Origin: Asanoa ishikariensis
GTDB lineage: Bacteria; Actinomycetota; Actinomycetes; Mycobacteriales; Micromonosporaceae
Direction of reading: 5' to 3'
Length of the DNA stretch: 64,000 nucleotides
Assembly (NCBI RefSeq): GCF_900107455.1
Contig: NZ_FNQB01000001.1
Location: 248,001 to 312,000 of the forward strand
The position numbers and the translations under genes were made by a program. The notes under the pieces were generated by a model. The model worked only from the letters and a program-made list of their open reading frames with translations. It had not been told where the DNA came from and did not search any database. This document shows, in pieces, positions 8,434 through 16,623 of the stretch; positions within the stretch are counted from its first letter, which is position 1, and every line of letters begins with the position of its first letter.

Positions 8434-8620
8434 CTAAGCGGGTGCCGCGACCTGCCACAGCGCACTGACCGGTTGTCGCCGAACGGCAGGGTGGACGTGC
8501 CGGTGTAGAGGACCACGCCGGCGAGAAGTCGTCCCCCAGCCGGTCGGCGAGCCGACGAAGGCCGCGGAAGTCGTCGGGTCCGACTGTCGAGGCCGCTTTG
8601 ACCTCGACTTTGCCCTTGCC
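8434..8620 (-). pseudogene. Remnant of a DUF4143-type ATP-binding protein C-terminus
   Basis: Reading leftwards just past the FhuF-like stop, one frame gives KVEVKAASTVGPDDFRGLRR and LADRLGDDF. A second frame continues AGVVLYTGTSTLPFGD, and a third ends SALWQVAAPA and a stop. Together these match the typical end of DUF4143-domain ATP-binding proteins (EVKAS...DDF.GLR.LA..LGD.F..GVVLYTG...LPFGD...P.SALW). Two frameshifts and the absent N-terminal part mean it is a decayed fragment, probably left by a deletion. This rests on motif memory and a hand translation. Confidence 0.7.
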
Positions 8621-8624
8621 TGTG

Positions 8625-9419
8625 TCAGGAGGGCTTGATGACGCAGCCCGAGCAGAGCTTCGGCTTCGGGAGGGTGAAGGCCAGGCAGCACGTCTTGCGC
8701 TGGACGTTGATCTGGCCGCCCGGGCCGTTCTCCAGGTCGATGAGGTCGTCGAGCTCCAGCGCCGTCAGCAGCGTCGTGATGTTGTCGGCGGTCGAGCCCG
8801 GCAGCCAGTCGGCCGCGCGGAGCAGGCCGTAGGCGACACCGGAGGCGACCGAGCCCATCAGCGTGCGGGCACCGAGGCGGACCTCGCCGTGGATCGCGTC
8901 GAGCATCGGGTTGACGTGCTCGTCGAGCAGTGACGTGCGGAACGCCGACAGCAGGGCGGCTTCGTCGGGGACGACCACGACCTCCGGCAGGCCGGAGATG
9001 GCCAGCGGGTCCGAGGGGAGCACGGCGACGTCGATCGTGCGGCGGTAGCCCAGGGTCAGCAGCGGGCGATGGTCCTCGAAGTGCACAAGCACGTCGTCGG
9101 CGCGCAGCAGGGGGACGCGACGGGCCGAAGCCCAGCCCAGGACAGCGGGCAGGGTCAGCCAGTAGCTGTAGGACTTCCAGGCCAGCGCGGCGGCGGCGTG
9201 GGGTGATCCCCGCCAGCGGCGGGCGGCCGCGTCCAGGAGCTGCGGAAGGTGGGTGCCATCCGCTAGCGACGCGGCGGGCATCCAGCCGGCGGCGTCGTGG
9301 ACCAGCAGGCCACGGGTGAGGCCGGGAAGATCGTCGGTGCCGAACATCGATCGCAACGTCGCACTGATGGGATCGAACGGGGCTCCGGCCATCGCGCGGA
9401 AGTCGATGGTCGCCGTCAC
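8625..9419 (-). CDS. FhuF-like ferric-siderophore reductase family protein
   Basis: A 264-residue cytoplasmic protein. The C-terminus carries the FhuF [2Fe-2S] signature: Cys-Cys in RKTCCLAFTL, then CSGC about ten residues on. The remainder resembles actinobacterial FhuF-type or IucA/IucC-associated proteins, including an internal HVNPMLDA motif. The expected role is reduction of Fe(III) from imported siderophores. It starts with GTG at 9419. A DtxR/IdeR-type iron box lies about 100 bases upstream, which strongly supports iron repression. No transporter or siderophore gene is adjacent, so it probably serves one located elsewhere. Confidence 0.8.
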   Translation of the reverse strand: MTATIDFRAMAGAPFDPISATLRSMFGTDDLPGLTRGLLVHDAAGWMPAASLADGTHLPQLLDAAARRWRGSPHAAAALAWKSYSYWLTLPAVLGWASARRVPLLRADDVLVHFEDHRPLLTLGYRRTIDVAVLPSDPLAISGLPEVVVVPDEAALLSAFRTSLLDEHVNPMLDAIHGEVRLGARTLMGSVASGVAYGLLRAADWLPGSTADNITTLLTALELDDLIDLENGPGGQINVQRKTCCLAFTLPKPKLCSGCVIKPS

Positions 9420-9521
9420 CGCGACCCCACCGCCATCCGTGCCATCGAGTTCCCACCCATCGTGTGACGTCCCCTTGAGCTGGCCTAGTACCTCAGGTTC
9501 GCCAGCCGAAACAACATAGCG

Positions 9522-9540
9522 TGCTAAGGCTAGCCTAACC
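9522..9540 (-). promoter_or_regulatory. DtxR/IdeR-type iron box
   Basis: On the minus strand this reads GGTTAGGCTAGCCTTAGCA, which contains TTAGGCTAGCCT and matches most positions of the DtxR/IdeR consensus (TTAGGTTAGCCTAACCTAA). It lies upstream of the FhuF-like gene starting at 9419, whose product is an iron protein. The 319-base gap 9420-9738 holds no gene that I can support, only this site and a short hairpin near 9707. Confidence 0.75.
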
Positions 9541-9706
9541 AGAGAAACGCGCGCCGGAGTGGGCCACTAATCATCTGAGTGCATGACGGCACTTCGCGCC
9601 GTGTCGACCAGGTCGCGCTAAGCGACGGTTGTCAAGGCATTTGTCGGTAACGCGGCACTTCTGGCCGGGTCGCGTTCTTGCGCAGCAGACTGGATTTCCG
9701 GGCCTC

Positions 9707-9726
9707 TAGGGGAGCCCCGGCCCCTA
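9707..9726 (+). promoter_or_regulatory. Short inverted repeat before the XRE/PDF gene
   Basis: TAGGGG and CCCCTA flank an 8-base loop and end 12 bases before the start codon at 9739. Position and symmetry would suit an autoregulatory operator for the XRE protein, or a leader hairpin over the ribosome site. Evidence is limited to symmetry. Confidence 0.3.
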
Positions 9727-9738
9727 AAGGGATGCGTG

Positions 9739-11319
9739 ATGCCGAGCTCACCGCCGCCGACTTCACCAATCTCGCCGATAGAACGCGCCGCCGAGTCGTT
9801 CGCGGCCGAACTGTCGCGCTGGCGGGTGGAACGCGGCCTCACGAAGAAACAGCTCGCCACCCAGATGGGCTTCGACCCGTCGTACGTCAGCCACGTCGAA
9901 GGCCGCCGCCACCGCCCGACCGAAGACTTCGCCCGCCGCGCCGAGGCCGTCCTCAGCGCGGGCGGAGCGGTCTGGCTGCGCTTCCAGGAGTACGACGACC
10001 TGCGCCACGCCCGCGGTGTCTCGCTGCCGCTGCGCGACCCGCCGGTGCCCGAGCAGTGGATGCCGCCGGGCACGGGCCTGATCGTGGAGCAAGAGGTGGC
10101 GACGCTCGCGTTCGTGGGCGACGAGTACCGGTGCGTGATCCGCCGGTCTCTTTACAACGCCGGCACGGAACCCGTGACCCGCTATCTGGTGCGGGTGGCC
10201 GTGGACCGCTATCCGGAGGACCCGGCGCTGTCCAACAAGCACCACCGCGACCACCCGCTGACCTTCGAAGAGCTCGACCTGCAGGCGTTCTGCGACGACC
10301 CGCCGACCCGCGAGGCGATGGACTGGCGCAAGAAGCACGACCGGGACGCGTTCAAAGAGGTGTGGCTGCTCTTCGAGAACGCCAACGGGCGGTTCCCGCT
10401 TTACCCCGGGGAGCGGGTCACCATCGAGTACGCGTACACGGTGGGTCAGGAGAAGTGGGGTCGCTGGTTCCAGCGTGCCGTGCGGCTGCCCACTCGCCGG
10501 CTCACCGTGCGGCTGGACTTTCCTGTCGAGCTGGACGCGCAGGTCTGGGGTGTGGAGACGTCGTTGTCGTCGGAGGAGGTGCCGCTGCGTACGCCGGTGC
10601 ATCGGCGCACTGAGGGCGAGCGCAGCTTCTTCGAGTGGACCACCGACTCGCCGACGCTCAACGCGCGCTATCGGTTGGAGTGGCGGTTCCGGGCGGCGGT
10701 GCTGGAGACCAATGGGCGGACGTTGCCGCCGGCGGTGACCGTGCCGGCGCAGCGGCACGCGCCGCGGACGCCGAGCGAGCGGATGCGATCTGTCGGGGTG
10801 GTGCAGCGGGGCAGTGCGCTGCTCGCGCACCGGGCGGTGCCGCTGCGCTTGCCGGCTGATGCCGCGGCTGGTCGTGACGTGGTCGACCGGTTGTTCGCCG
10901 CGCTTGAGCGCATCGAGGAGATGCATATCTTCAGCAAGGGCGTTGGTCTGGCGGCGCCGCAGATCGGGCTTTCGGTGTCGATCGCCGTGGTGCGGCCGCA
11001 GGATCCGGCGGCCGAGCCGTTGGTGCTGGTCAACCCGCGGATCGTCGAGGCGTCGCCGCGCATCGACGAGCGCTACGAGGGCTGCCTGTCGTTCTTCGAC
11101 GTGCGGGGGGTGGTGCCGCGTTCGCTGCGGATCGAGGTGGAGCACGCGGACTGGAGCGGCGCGCGGCGGCTGACGACGTTCGAGCACGGCTTGGCCCGGC
11201 TGGTGGCGCACGAGATCGACCATCTTGAGGGGCGGCTCTACGACGAGCGAATGCCGCCGGGTGCGGGGTTGGTCCCGATCACCGAGTACCGCGAAACCGG
11301 AGTGCCCTGGAGTTACTAG
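9739..11319 (+). CDS. XRE-HTH / beta-rich domain / peptide deformylase fusion
   Basis: A 526-residue three-part protein. Residues 15-75 are an XRE helix-turn-helix (SRWRVERGLTKKQLATQMG, then SYVSHVEGRRHRPTEDF). Residues 90-340 form a beta-rich domain I do not recognise. Residues 380-526 are a peptide deformylase with all catalytic motifs: GVGLAAPQIG (from 401), EGCLSF (447-452, Cys449 as metal ligand) and HEIDH (491-495). It should remove formyl groups from Met peptides, yet it has a DNA-binding head, so it may sense formylated peptides or link deformylation to transcription. ATG at 9739 follows AAAGGG; a GTG one codon earlier is possible. It is too long for a housekeeping Def (about 180 residues). 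Confidence 0.88.
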   Translation: MPSSPPPTSPISPIERAAESFAAELSRWRVERGLTKKQLATQMGFDPSYVSHVEGRRHRPTEDFARRAEAVLSAGGAVWLRFQEYDDLRHARGVSLPLRDPPVPEQWMPPGTGLIVEQEVATLAFVGDEYRCVIRRSLYNAGTEPVTRYLVRVAVDRYPEDPALSNKHHRDHPLTFEELDLQAFCDDPPTREAMDWRKKHDRDAFKEVWLLFENANGRFPLYPGERVTIEYAYTVGQEKWGRWFQRAVRLPTRRLTVRLDFPVELDAQVWGVETSLSSEEVPLRTPVHRRTEGERSFFEWTTDSPTLNARYRLEWRFRAAVLETNGRTLPPAVTVPAQRHAPRTPSERMRSVGVVQRGSALLAHRAVPLRLPADAAAGRDVVDRLFAALERIEEMHIFSKGVGLAAPQIGLSVSIAVVRPQDPAAEPLVLVNPRIVEASPRIDERYEGCLSFFDVRGVVPRSLRIEVEHADWSGARRLTTFEHGLARLVAHEIDHLEGRLYDERMPPGAGLVPITEYRETGVPWSY

Positions 11320-11386
11320 GGCTGGCTTGGGTTGCTTTGGCTTTGGGTTTGCGGGCAACCGGGTGCGGATGTGGCAGCGCAGCGGT

Positions 11387-11413
11387 GTCTGGCGGGAGCG
11401 ACGGTCGCGCCCC
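11387..11413 (+). repeat. 27-base intergenic repeat, copy 1
   Basis: The 27 bases here are the exact reverse complement of 24306-24332. The core reads GCGGGAGCGACGGTCGCG. Both copies lie in short intergenic gaps beside gene ends. A weaker relative (GGGGCGCGACGGTGGCG) occurs at the right edge of the window. Confidence 0.7.
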
Positions 11414-11433
11414 ACGCGAGCCCGAGCCTGGCT

Positions 11434-12549
11434 CTAGATGTCTCCGAAGGTGTCGTACTTGATCCGGACCGCCGGGACTTTCAGCTCGGCCAGCGTCCGC
11501 AGGGTGTTCTTGACCATCGCGGACGAGCCCGAGACGAAGAAGTCGTGGTCGCCCCAGGGCCCGTACCTGGCCAGGACCTCGCCGATGTTGCCCTGTTCGC
11601 CGACGAAGTTGCGGTCGTCGCTGCACGCCGGGACCACCGACAGCCACGGGTAGCGGGCCGCCAGTTTGTTGAGCTCGGGCAGGTCGTAGAGGTCGTCGCG
11701 GTCCTTGGCGCCGAAGAAGACGTGCACCCAGCGGGTCCGGTTGTAGCGGGTCAGCTCCTCGATCAGCGCTTTGATCGGGGCCAGGCCGGTGCCGCCGGCG
11801 ACGCAGACGACGTCGCGGGTCGACTTGCGGTCGAGGGTCATCGTGCCCATCGGCGCCGCGATCCGGAGCAGGTCGCCGACCTGGACGCGGCGGACCAGGG
11901 CGCTCGACACCCAGCCGGCACCCAGCGCGCGCACGTGGAACTCGATTGTGCCCTCTTTGTTGGGGGCGTTGGCCATCGAGTACGTGCGCCAGAGCCGCGG
12001 TTGGTAGCGCGGTGCCTCGACGCTGACGTACTGGCCGGCGCGGTATTCCAGCGGGTACTGCAGCGGGCGGCAGGTGATCACGGCGATGTCGCGGCTGCGG
12101 CGTTCGTGGGTGAGGACTTCGGCGTGCCAGTACGCCGGGTTCGTGTCGGCCTCCGCGCCCGCGATCATTTTCTTCGCGATCACGTTGTACGCGTCGCCCC
12201 AGGCCTGGTCGTACTCGATGCTCCACGACTCGCCGGCGAAGGTGCGCAGCGCCTCGAGCAGCGCCCCGCCGACCACGTCGTAGTGGTCTGGTTCCACGTG
12301 GAACTTGCGGTGGTCGCGGCCGAGCTGACGCAGATATTCCTCGAAGCGGTCCGGGTCGTCCAGGCTCTGGACCGCTGTGACGATGGCGCCGAGCAGCCGG
12401 GCCCGCTGGACGTCCATGGTCACCGGGAAGAGGTTCCGCAGGTGCGGGTTGGACAGGAAAATGCGTGCGTAGAAGTATCCGGCGACCTTGTCCTGCTGTT
12501 CCTCGACGAGGGTCCAGCTTTCCTTCAGCAGCCGTGAAAGGTTCCCCAT
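11434..12549 (-). CDS. hmp: Flavohemoglobin (nitric oxide dioxygenase)
   Basis: A 371-residue protein. Residues 1-130 are a globin (LKESWTLVEEQQDKVAGYFY; proximal-His region LGRDHRKFHVEPDHYDVVG). Residues 145-250 are an FAD domain (RAGQYVSVEAP, RTYSMAN) and residues 255-371 an NAD domain (VVCVAGGTGLAPIKALIEEL, FFVSGSSAMV). This is the full Hmp architecture, which oxidises NO to nitrate using NAD(P)H, FAD and heme. ATG at 12549 is chosen over an upstream start because the globin alignment begins there and AAAGGG lies upstream. It is a single gene with no recognised NO-responsive regulator next to it. The symbol reflects family membership; some actinobacterial homologues act in other redox roles. 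Confidence 0.9.
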   Translation of the reverse strand: MGNLSRLLKESWTLVEEQQDKVAGYFYARIFLSNPHLRNLFPVTMDVQRARLLGAIVTAVQSLDDPDRFEEYLRQLGRDHRKFHVEPDHYDVVGGALLEALRTFAGESWSIEYDQAWGDAYNVIAKKMIAGAEADTNPAYWHAEVLTHERRSRDIAVITCRPLQYPLEYRAGQYVSVEAPRYQPRLWRTYSMANAPNKEGTIEFHVRALGAGWVSSALVRRVQVGDLLRIAAPMGTMTLDRKSTRDVVCVAGGTGLAPIKALIEELTRYNRTRWVHVFFGAKDRDDLYDLPELNKLAARYPWLSVVPACSDDRNFVGEQGNIGEVLARYGPWGDHDFFVSGSSAMVKNTLRTLAELKVPAVRIKYDTFGDI

Positions 12550-12799
12550 TGACGCCCTTTTCGCTTGTCTGACGTGCCGTGGCCTCCACCCGGCCCGCCG
12601 CACTTCTGGTTGATCAGGGTGTGTGTGGTCGCGCTGTGCACGTCTGACCAGCCTGATGACTCACCGTCGAGGTCCATCGCACAGAATGTGCGACGAACGC
12701 GATCCGGACCTGTCTATGGATCTACCGTTGTGGAACCCTGAACTGCGTGTGGTAAGGCGCTGCGTGTTCCGGCTGGTCAAAATCGGTTCTGGAGTCCGC

Positions 12800-13291
12800 A
12801 TGGAGCGCACCATCAGCTTTGCCCAATCGGGTTCGTTCGCTCGCCGTGCGCGGTCGCCCGGTCGGCGATCCCGCACGCCGGTCGGACGGCCCGGATCGGT
12901 GGACCGTCAGCTCGATTTCCGCCTCGACGACCGCATGGTCGACTTCGTCGTCGGGCAGGAGATGGTTTTCATCACGCCGATGTGGGGTGAGCGGACCTCG
13001 CGAATCGGCCCGGTCGGGTTCCTACGCGTGCCGTCGCGTCGTTTGATCGCGTGGCCGGAGTCGGGCAGCCACCCGGTGATCTCCGGACCGGTGCGACTGT
13101 TGCTTCTTGATCTTCTCGCCGAGCGGACCGGGTTGCACGTGAAGGGCAAGGCGTCGGTGGGGCCGTACCGGCCCTTGCAGGTGTGCGGCCCGGCCCCGTT
13201 GCCGGCGGCGGGTCCGCAGCCGGAATGCTGGGTGCAGGTGCGGGTCGACGAGGCCTGGTTCGCGGACCAGGGGCCAGTCGCGCGCCCCTGA
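12800..13291 (+). CDS. Hypothetical protein
   Basis: A 163-residue reading frame with convincing GC-rich third positions in its second half, but no family I recognise. A hydrophobic patch (VVGQEMVFITPMWG), a segment LRVPSRRLIAWPESGSHPV and a Leu-rich helix are visible; a distant pyridoxamine-oxidase-like barrel is conceivable but unproven. ATG at 12800 follows GGAG with good spacing; other in-frame starts exist both upstream (from 12623) and downstream (12932). The N-terminal half is Arg-rich and may not be translated. It lies between hmp and the CPBP gene. The 250 bases before it hold nothing I can assign. Confidence 0.45.
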   Translation: MERTISFAQSGSFARRARSPGRRSRTPVGRPGSVDRQLDFRLDDRMVDFVVGQEMVFITPMWGERTSRIGPVGFLRVPSRRLIAWPESGSHPVISGPVRLLLLDLLAERTGLHVKGKASVGPYRPLQVCGPAPLPAAGPQPECWVQVRVDEAWFADQGPVARP

Positions 13292-13327
13292 TGCGCACGG
13301 TCAGGTTTATCCGGCACAGTTAAGCGC

Positions 13328-14101
13328 GTGACAGTCGATCTCGAGCGGCCTGTGGTGGCTTCGCGTGCTGGGCTGCGTCCTGAGATCCTGATCGTGCTGG
13401 GTCTGTCGCTCGGTCAATCGGCGGTGTATTCGCTGGTGACGATCGTGGCCCGGCTGACCGCTGATCGGCCGTTGTCGCAGCAGACCGCCACGTTGAACCC
13501 GTCGCAGTCGGTGCGGCCTTATCTGGATCTGACGTACCAACTGCTGGGGATCTTCTTCGCTCTGGTCCCGGTGATGTTGGCGCTGTATCTGCTGTCGCGG
13601 GACTCCTCGCCGCGTGCCCTGTTGGGCCTGGACGCGCGGCGGCCTTGGTTTGATCTTGGCTGGGGCTTCGCTCTAGCTGCCGCGATCGGGCTGCCTGGGC
13701 TCGGGCTGGTCTGGATCGCTTCTGAGCTGGGGATCAACGCCAACCTGGTGCCGGCCGCGCTGCCGTCCGTGTGGTGGGCGGTGCCGGTTTTGATCTTGTC
13801 TGCCGCTCAGAACGCGGTGCTGGAAGAGATCGTGGTGGTCGGGTACTTGGTCACCCGGCTGCGCACACTCGGCTGGAAGCTGGGGTACGTGGTTTTGGCG
13901 TCCGCGGTGCTGCGGGGCTCCTACCACCTGTATCAGGGCTTCGGCGCGTTCGTCGGCAACGCGGTGATGGGGGTCGTGTTCGCGCTGTTCTTCATCCGGA
14001 CTCGCCGTGTGCTGCCGCTGGTGGTGGCGCACACGCTGCTGGATGTGGTGGCGTTCGTCGGCTACTCGTTGTTGCCGAAGGATTGGTTCAGCTGGCTCTG
14101 A
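13328..14101 (+). CDS. CPBP family intramembrane metalloprotease
   Basis: A 257-residue protein with about seven hydrophobic segments. The CPBP/Abi motifs are present: LEEIVVVGYLVTRLR (EE and R), SYHLYQG (His after a conserved Tyr) and VAHTLLDVV (His and Asp). These residues form the active site of CAAX-prenyl-protease-like and bacteriocin-immunity-like enzymes. The bacterial substrate is unknown. It starts at GTG 13328 without a strong ribosome site, and its 3' end overlaps the convergent EcsC-like gene by 14 bases. Confidence 0.85.
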   Translation: MTVDLERPVVASRAGLRPEILIVLGLSLGQSAVYSLVTIVARLTADRPLSQQTATLNPSQSVRPYLDLTYQLLGIFFALVPVMLALYLLSRDSSPRALLGLDARRPWFDLGWGFALAAAIGLPGLGLVWIASELGINANLVPAALPSVWWAVPVLILSAAQNAVLEEIVVVGYLVTRLRTLGWKLGYVVLASAVLRGSYHLYQGFGAFVGNAVMGVVFALFFIRTRRVLPLVVAHTLLDVVAFVGYSLLPKDWFSWL

Positions 14102-15416
14102 AGCGCTGGATCGCCCTGGCCGCGACCCTCTCGGAGTTGAGGCTGGCGGTGGCGGCGCCGCCGGCTGCGGCGAGGCCTGGCCACCAGCGGGTGAGGATCT
14201 TGAGGGCGGCCCAAGTCGCTGTTCTGCCGGCTGCGGTGATCGGGGCTCGGCTGGCGCTGTGGCCTGGCTCGCCGTCGATGGCCGCTTGGGCTGAGGTGTG
14301 GTCCTGGTGTACGCCGGTCAGAACCAGGATGTCGGCCGCGGTGGCTCGCTTGCCGTAGGCGGCCGCGATGTGGGCGATGAGCTCGGCGTTGACCCATCCG
14401 GTGCCGGCCAGATCGGCGGCGGCGGACCAGCCGTTGGCGAAGCTGACCGCGGCTCCGGTGGCGGTGGCTTTGCGGGTGAAGCGGCGCTGGGCGAGGCGGG
14501 CGAGGCCGTCCGGGCTGGCGGTTGGGTAGATCGTGCGGGTCTCCCTGGCCCATTCCGCGGCGCGCGGGGCGAGACGCTCGGCGGCCGCGACGGCGGCGAG
14601 CTCGGGGAGCCGGCGTAGCGAACGGTCTGGGTTCGCTGGCGCCGCCGGCTCGGTCCTTGCTGGCGCCGCTGGCTCGGTCCTTGCTGGCGTCTCGATCGAC
14701 ATCGCTGAGGTCTCCTGGACGGCCGCTGGTTGCTCGGGCGCGGGCGCCGGCACCGGCGCGTTGGTGCTCGCGGTGGGTACTGGCGCGGCCTTCTTGGCGG
14801 GGGCTCGCTTTGCCGCCTTCGCCGGCGCGGGGGCCGGAACCTCATCGGCGGTGGTCGCCTCGCGACGTGCGGGGATCTTGGCCGCCTTGGTGGTGGCGGG
14901 CGGCGGGTCCTTGACCACATCGGCCTGGTCCGCGACGGCGGGGCGTGCCACGGGTACCTGCTTGGCGGTGCGTGCTGCTGGCGTCTGGTCGCCGGCCTCA
15001 CCGGAGCCGCTATTCGCCTGAGGCGTTCGCTTGACCGGGGCGGCCTTCTTCGCCGCCTTCTTGACGGGTCGCTCCGTAGCTGGCGCAGCCTTCTTACGGG
15101 GTCGCGGCGTGGCGTCCGTCACGCTCGGCGCTGTTTCCGCCTTGTCCGCCGCGGCCGACTCGTCGACCCGGGGCGCTGCGGGCTCGCCATCAGCCGCACT
15201 CTTACGGGGCCGCACGGTCGCGGCTGGCTTGGTGGTGGCGGCAGCCTCGGCCGGCGGCTGAAAGAGCATGGGCGGAGGCTGCTTGGGCCTGTCACCAGCC
15301 CGAGGCTGCGGCGCGCGCGGATCAACTGGCTCAGGCGGAGCGGTAAACGCGGCCTCGGCAGGCCGCGGACGCCGCGGTCCAGCCGGCTGCTCCGGCTCAT
15401 TGGCACCGGTTCCCAT
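14088..15416 (-). CDS. Lys/Ala/Pro-rich disordered protein with EcsC-like C-terminal domain
   Basis: A 442-residue protein. Residues 1-270 are low-complexity, rich in Ala, Pro and Lys, with histone-H1-like runs (KKAAPATERPVKKAAKKAAP, APAKKAAP) and a tandem TEPAAPAR repeat. Residues 280-442 are folded: ATATGAAVSFANGWSAAADL, then WVNAELIAHIAAAYGKRATA, then a Trp-rich helix, a pattern reminiscent of EcsC-type helical domains. The basic tail could bind DNA, RNA or acidic wall polymers. ATG 15416 is chosen; an upstream GTG at 15512 would add 32 residues. The EcsC likeness is by pattern only. Confidence 0.65.
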   Translation of the reverse strand: MGTGANEPEQPAGPRRPRPAEAAFTAPPEPVDPRAPQPRAGDRPKQPPPMLFQPPAEAAATTKPAATVRPRKSAADGEPAAPRVDESAAADKAETAPSVTDATPRPRKKAAPATERPVKKAAKKAAPVKRTPQANSGSGEAGDQTPAARTAKQVPVARPAVADQADVVKDPPPATTKAAKIPARREATTADEVPAPAPAKAAKRAPAKKAAPVPTASTNAPVPAPAPEQPAAVQETSAMSIETPARTEPAAPARTEPAAPANPDRSLRRLPELAAVAAAERLAPRAAEWARETRTIYPTASPDGLARLAQRRFTRKATATGAAVSFANGWSAAADLAGTGWVNAELIAHIAAAYGKRATAADILVLTGVHQDHTSAQAAIDGEPGHSASRAPITAAGRTATWAALKILTRWWPGLAAAGGAATASLNSERVAARAIQRFRAS

Positions 15417-15499
15417 GGTTTGGCAGCGTAGTCCCGCGACCGGCGGTTCACAGGTTGCAAGACCCGCAAGTCTGCTGAGATCGACCAGCGGAGGTCGCT

Positions 15500-15529
15500 T
15501 TGCCCGGCCCACGGGGTGACCTGTATCCT
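15500..15529 (+). promoter_or_regulatory. Probable sigma-70-type promoter of the tRNA genes
   Basis: TTGCCC (15500-15505) and TATCCT (15524-15529) are 18 bases apart, and the predicted start lies about 22 bases before tRNA-Ser. A 7-bp hairpin (GCGGTGG/CCACCGC) sits between the promoter and the tRNA. Confidence 0.55.
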
Positions 15530-15558
15530 CGATCGGCGGTGGTCTACAGCCACCGCGA

Positions 15559-15648
15559 GGAGACTTCGCCTAGTCTGGTCTATGGCGCCGCACTGCTAAT
15601 GCGGTTGGGGTTAACCGCCCCTCCCGGGTTCGAATCCCGGAGTCTCCG
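15559..15648 (+). tRNA. tRNA-Ser (anticodon GCT)
   Basis: A 90-base class II tRNA. The acceptor stem GGAGACT pairs with AGTCTCC, the anticodon GCT is at 15595-15597 within a 5-bp stem (CCGCA/TGCGG), there is a long variable arm (GGGGTTAACCGCCCC), and the T arm contains GGGTTCGAATCCC. The discriminator is G; CCA is not encoded. It reads AGC/AGT codons. Confidence 0.95.
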
Positions 15649-15682
15649 CGCCAAACCCAGCGTGTATGCTGGCGTGGCACCT

Positions 15683-15755
15683 GCGCCCGTAGCTCAACGG
15701 ATAGAGCATCTGACTACGGATCAGAAGGTTAGGGGTTCGAATCCCTTCGGGCGCA
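15683..15755 (+). tRNA. tRNA-Arg (anticodon ACG)
   Basis: A 73-base class I tRNA. Acceptor GCGCCCG/CGGGCGC, D arm with AGCTCAACGGATAGAGC, anticodon ACG at 15716-15718, and T arm GGGTTCGAATCCC. The anticodon A would be edited to inosine to read CGN codons. It lies 34 bases after tRNA-Ser, so both are probably on one transcript. Confidence 0.95.
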
Positions 15756-15765
15756 CAAGATCGGT

Positions 15766-15802
15766 AAGGCGTTCGACCAGCGGAAACGCGGTCGGGCGCC
15801 TT
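15766..15802 (+). terminator. Terminator after tRNA-Arg
   Basis: AAGGCG and CGACC pair with GGTCG and CGCCTT around an 11-base loop, followed by TTCTTTG. It starts 11 bases after tRNA-Arg and would end the tRNA transcript before the cassette that follows. Confidence 0.75.
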
Positions 15803-15872
15803 CTTTGTGTTTCTGCTGTGGAACCTTTGGTGCCCGCCCGGCGCTCGTGAGTCACGAGGAGATGAGGACACA

Positions 15873-16526
15873 ATGCTGGGACTTGTGGAGGGCTCCGACG
15901 ATGGAGCATTCCTAGCCTGGCGCACGGCGTTGCATGGGCTCACGTCGGACAAGGACGTCGCGAAGGCTTGGCGACGGAGCCGATACACGTTCGCCCATCG
16001 GCTCGGAGAGGCGTTGACCGTCGCATCCCACGGCCGGCCGGCGATGGAGGGTCCGCTGATATATGGCGTGTGGCTTCGGTGGGGGCTGCTTTACGTCGGC
16101 CAGACCCGTGAGGGCGAGCGCCGTCTGCGGGACCTTCCAGTCGGCGAGAGCCACCACCTCGCGAACACCTTTCCGCCGGAGATCTGGCACAAAGTGGTAG
16201 TTATAGCGTGGCCGAGGTTGGCCGAGGCGGAACGACTTGCAGGAGTCCTTCAACCCGACCTCGTCGGGCTCGCGCTCGAGCACCGGTTGCAGAACGAACT
16301 GCGTCCCCTCGCAAACTCCGAGCGCCGAAAGTCCGACGGCAGTTGGCGCGAAGTCGATTGGCGCGCCAGCAGTTCACGAGGGGCGCGCACCGCTCACGCA
16401 GTGGACGACCTCTTCCACGCGGTTCGGCAGGTGTGGGACGAGGCGGCGAGCCGATCTGAACAAGACGAACACGCATCCGCCGTCTGCCGGGTCGTCTTTC
16501 CCGAGACCCTCCTCCCGCAGGATTGA
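15873..16526 (+). CDS. Predicted GIY-YIG-like domain protein
   Basis: A 217-residue protein. The centre reads LIYGVWLRWGLLYVGQTREG, which resembles the two strands of the GIY-YIG nuclease fold (here IYG and YVG, followed by QT), and LEHRLQNELRPLANS could supply the later acidic helix. The conserved Arg of the first helix is less clear. If active it would be a nuclease; it may also be an inactive relative. ATG 15873 is preferred because GAGGAG and GAGG precede it. It is the first of three same-strand genes directly after the tRNA terminator. The fold call is moderate. Confidence 0.55.
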   Translation: MLGLVEGSDDGAFLAWRTALHGLTSDKDVAKAWRRSRYTFAHRLGEALTVASHGRPAMEGPLIYGVWLRWGLLYVGQTREGERRLRDLPVGESHHLANTFPPEIWHKVVVIAWPRLAEAERLAGVLQPDLVGLALEHRLQNELRPLANSERRKSDGSWREVDWRASSSRGARTAHAVDDLFHAVRQVWDEAASRSEQDEHASAVCRVVFPETLLPQD

Positions 16527-16623
16527 CCTCCGCAGACGTCGGGCGCCTGATCGGCCTTTCCAAAAGTCAGCCCGCGATGTTGACTGGGCCCGCACCATCC
16601 TGTGTGTACGGGGAGGCAGGGCT

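Noticed and set aside
8434-9456. 340-codon minus-strand reading frame
   Set aside because: It is in the wrong frame for the FhuF-like gene. Only its last residues (SALWQVAAPA) are meaningful, as part of the DUF4143 remnant.
9763-11415. 550-codon minus-strand reading frame
   Set aside because: Antisense of the XRE/deformylase fusion; composition is His/Arg/Pro-rich with no motif.
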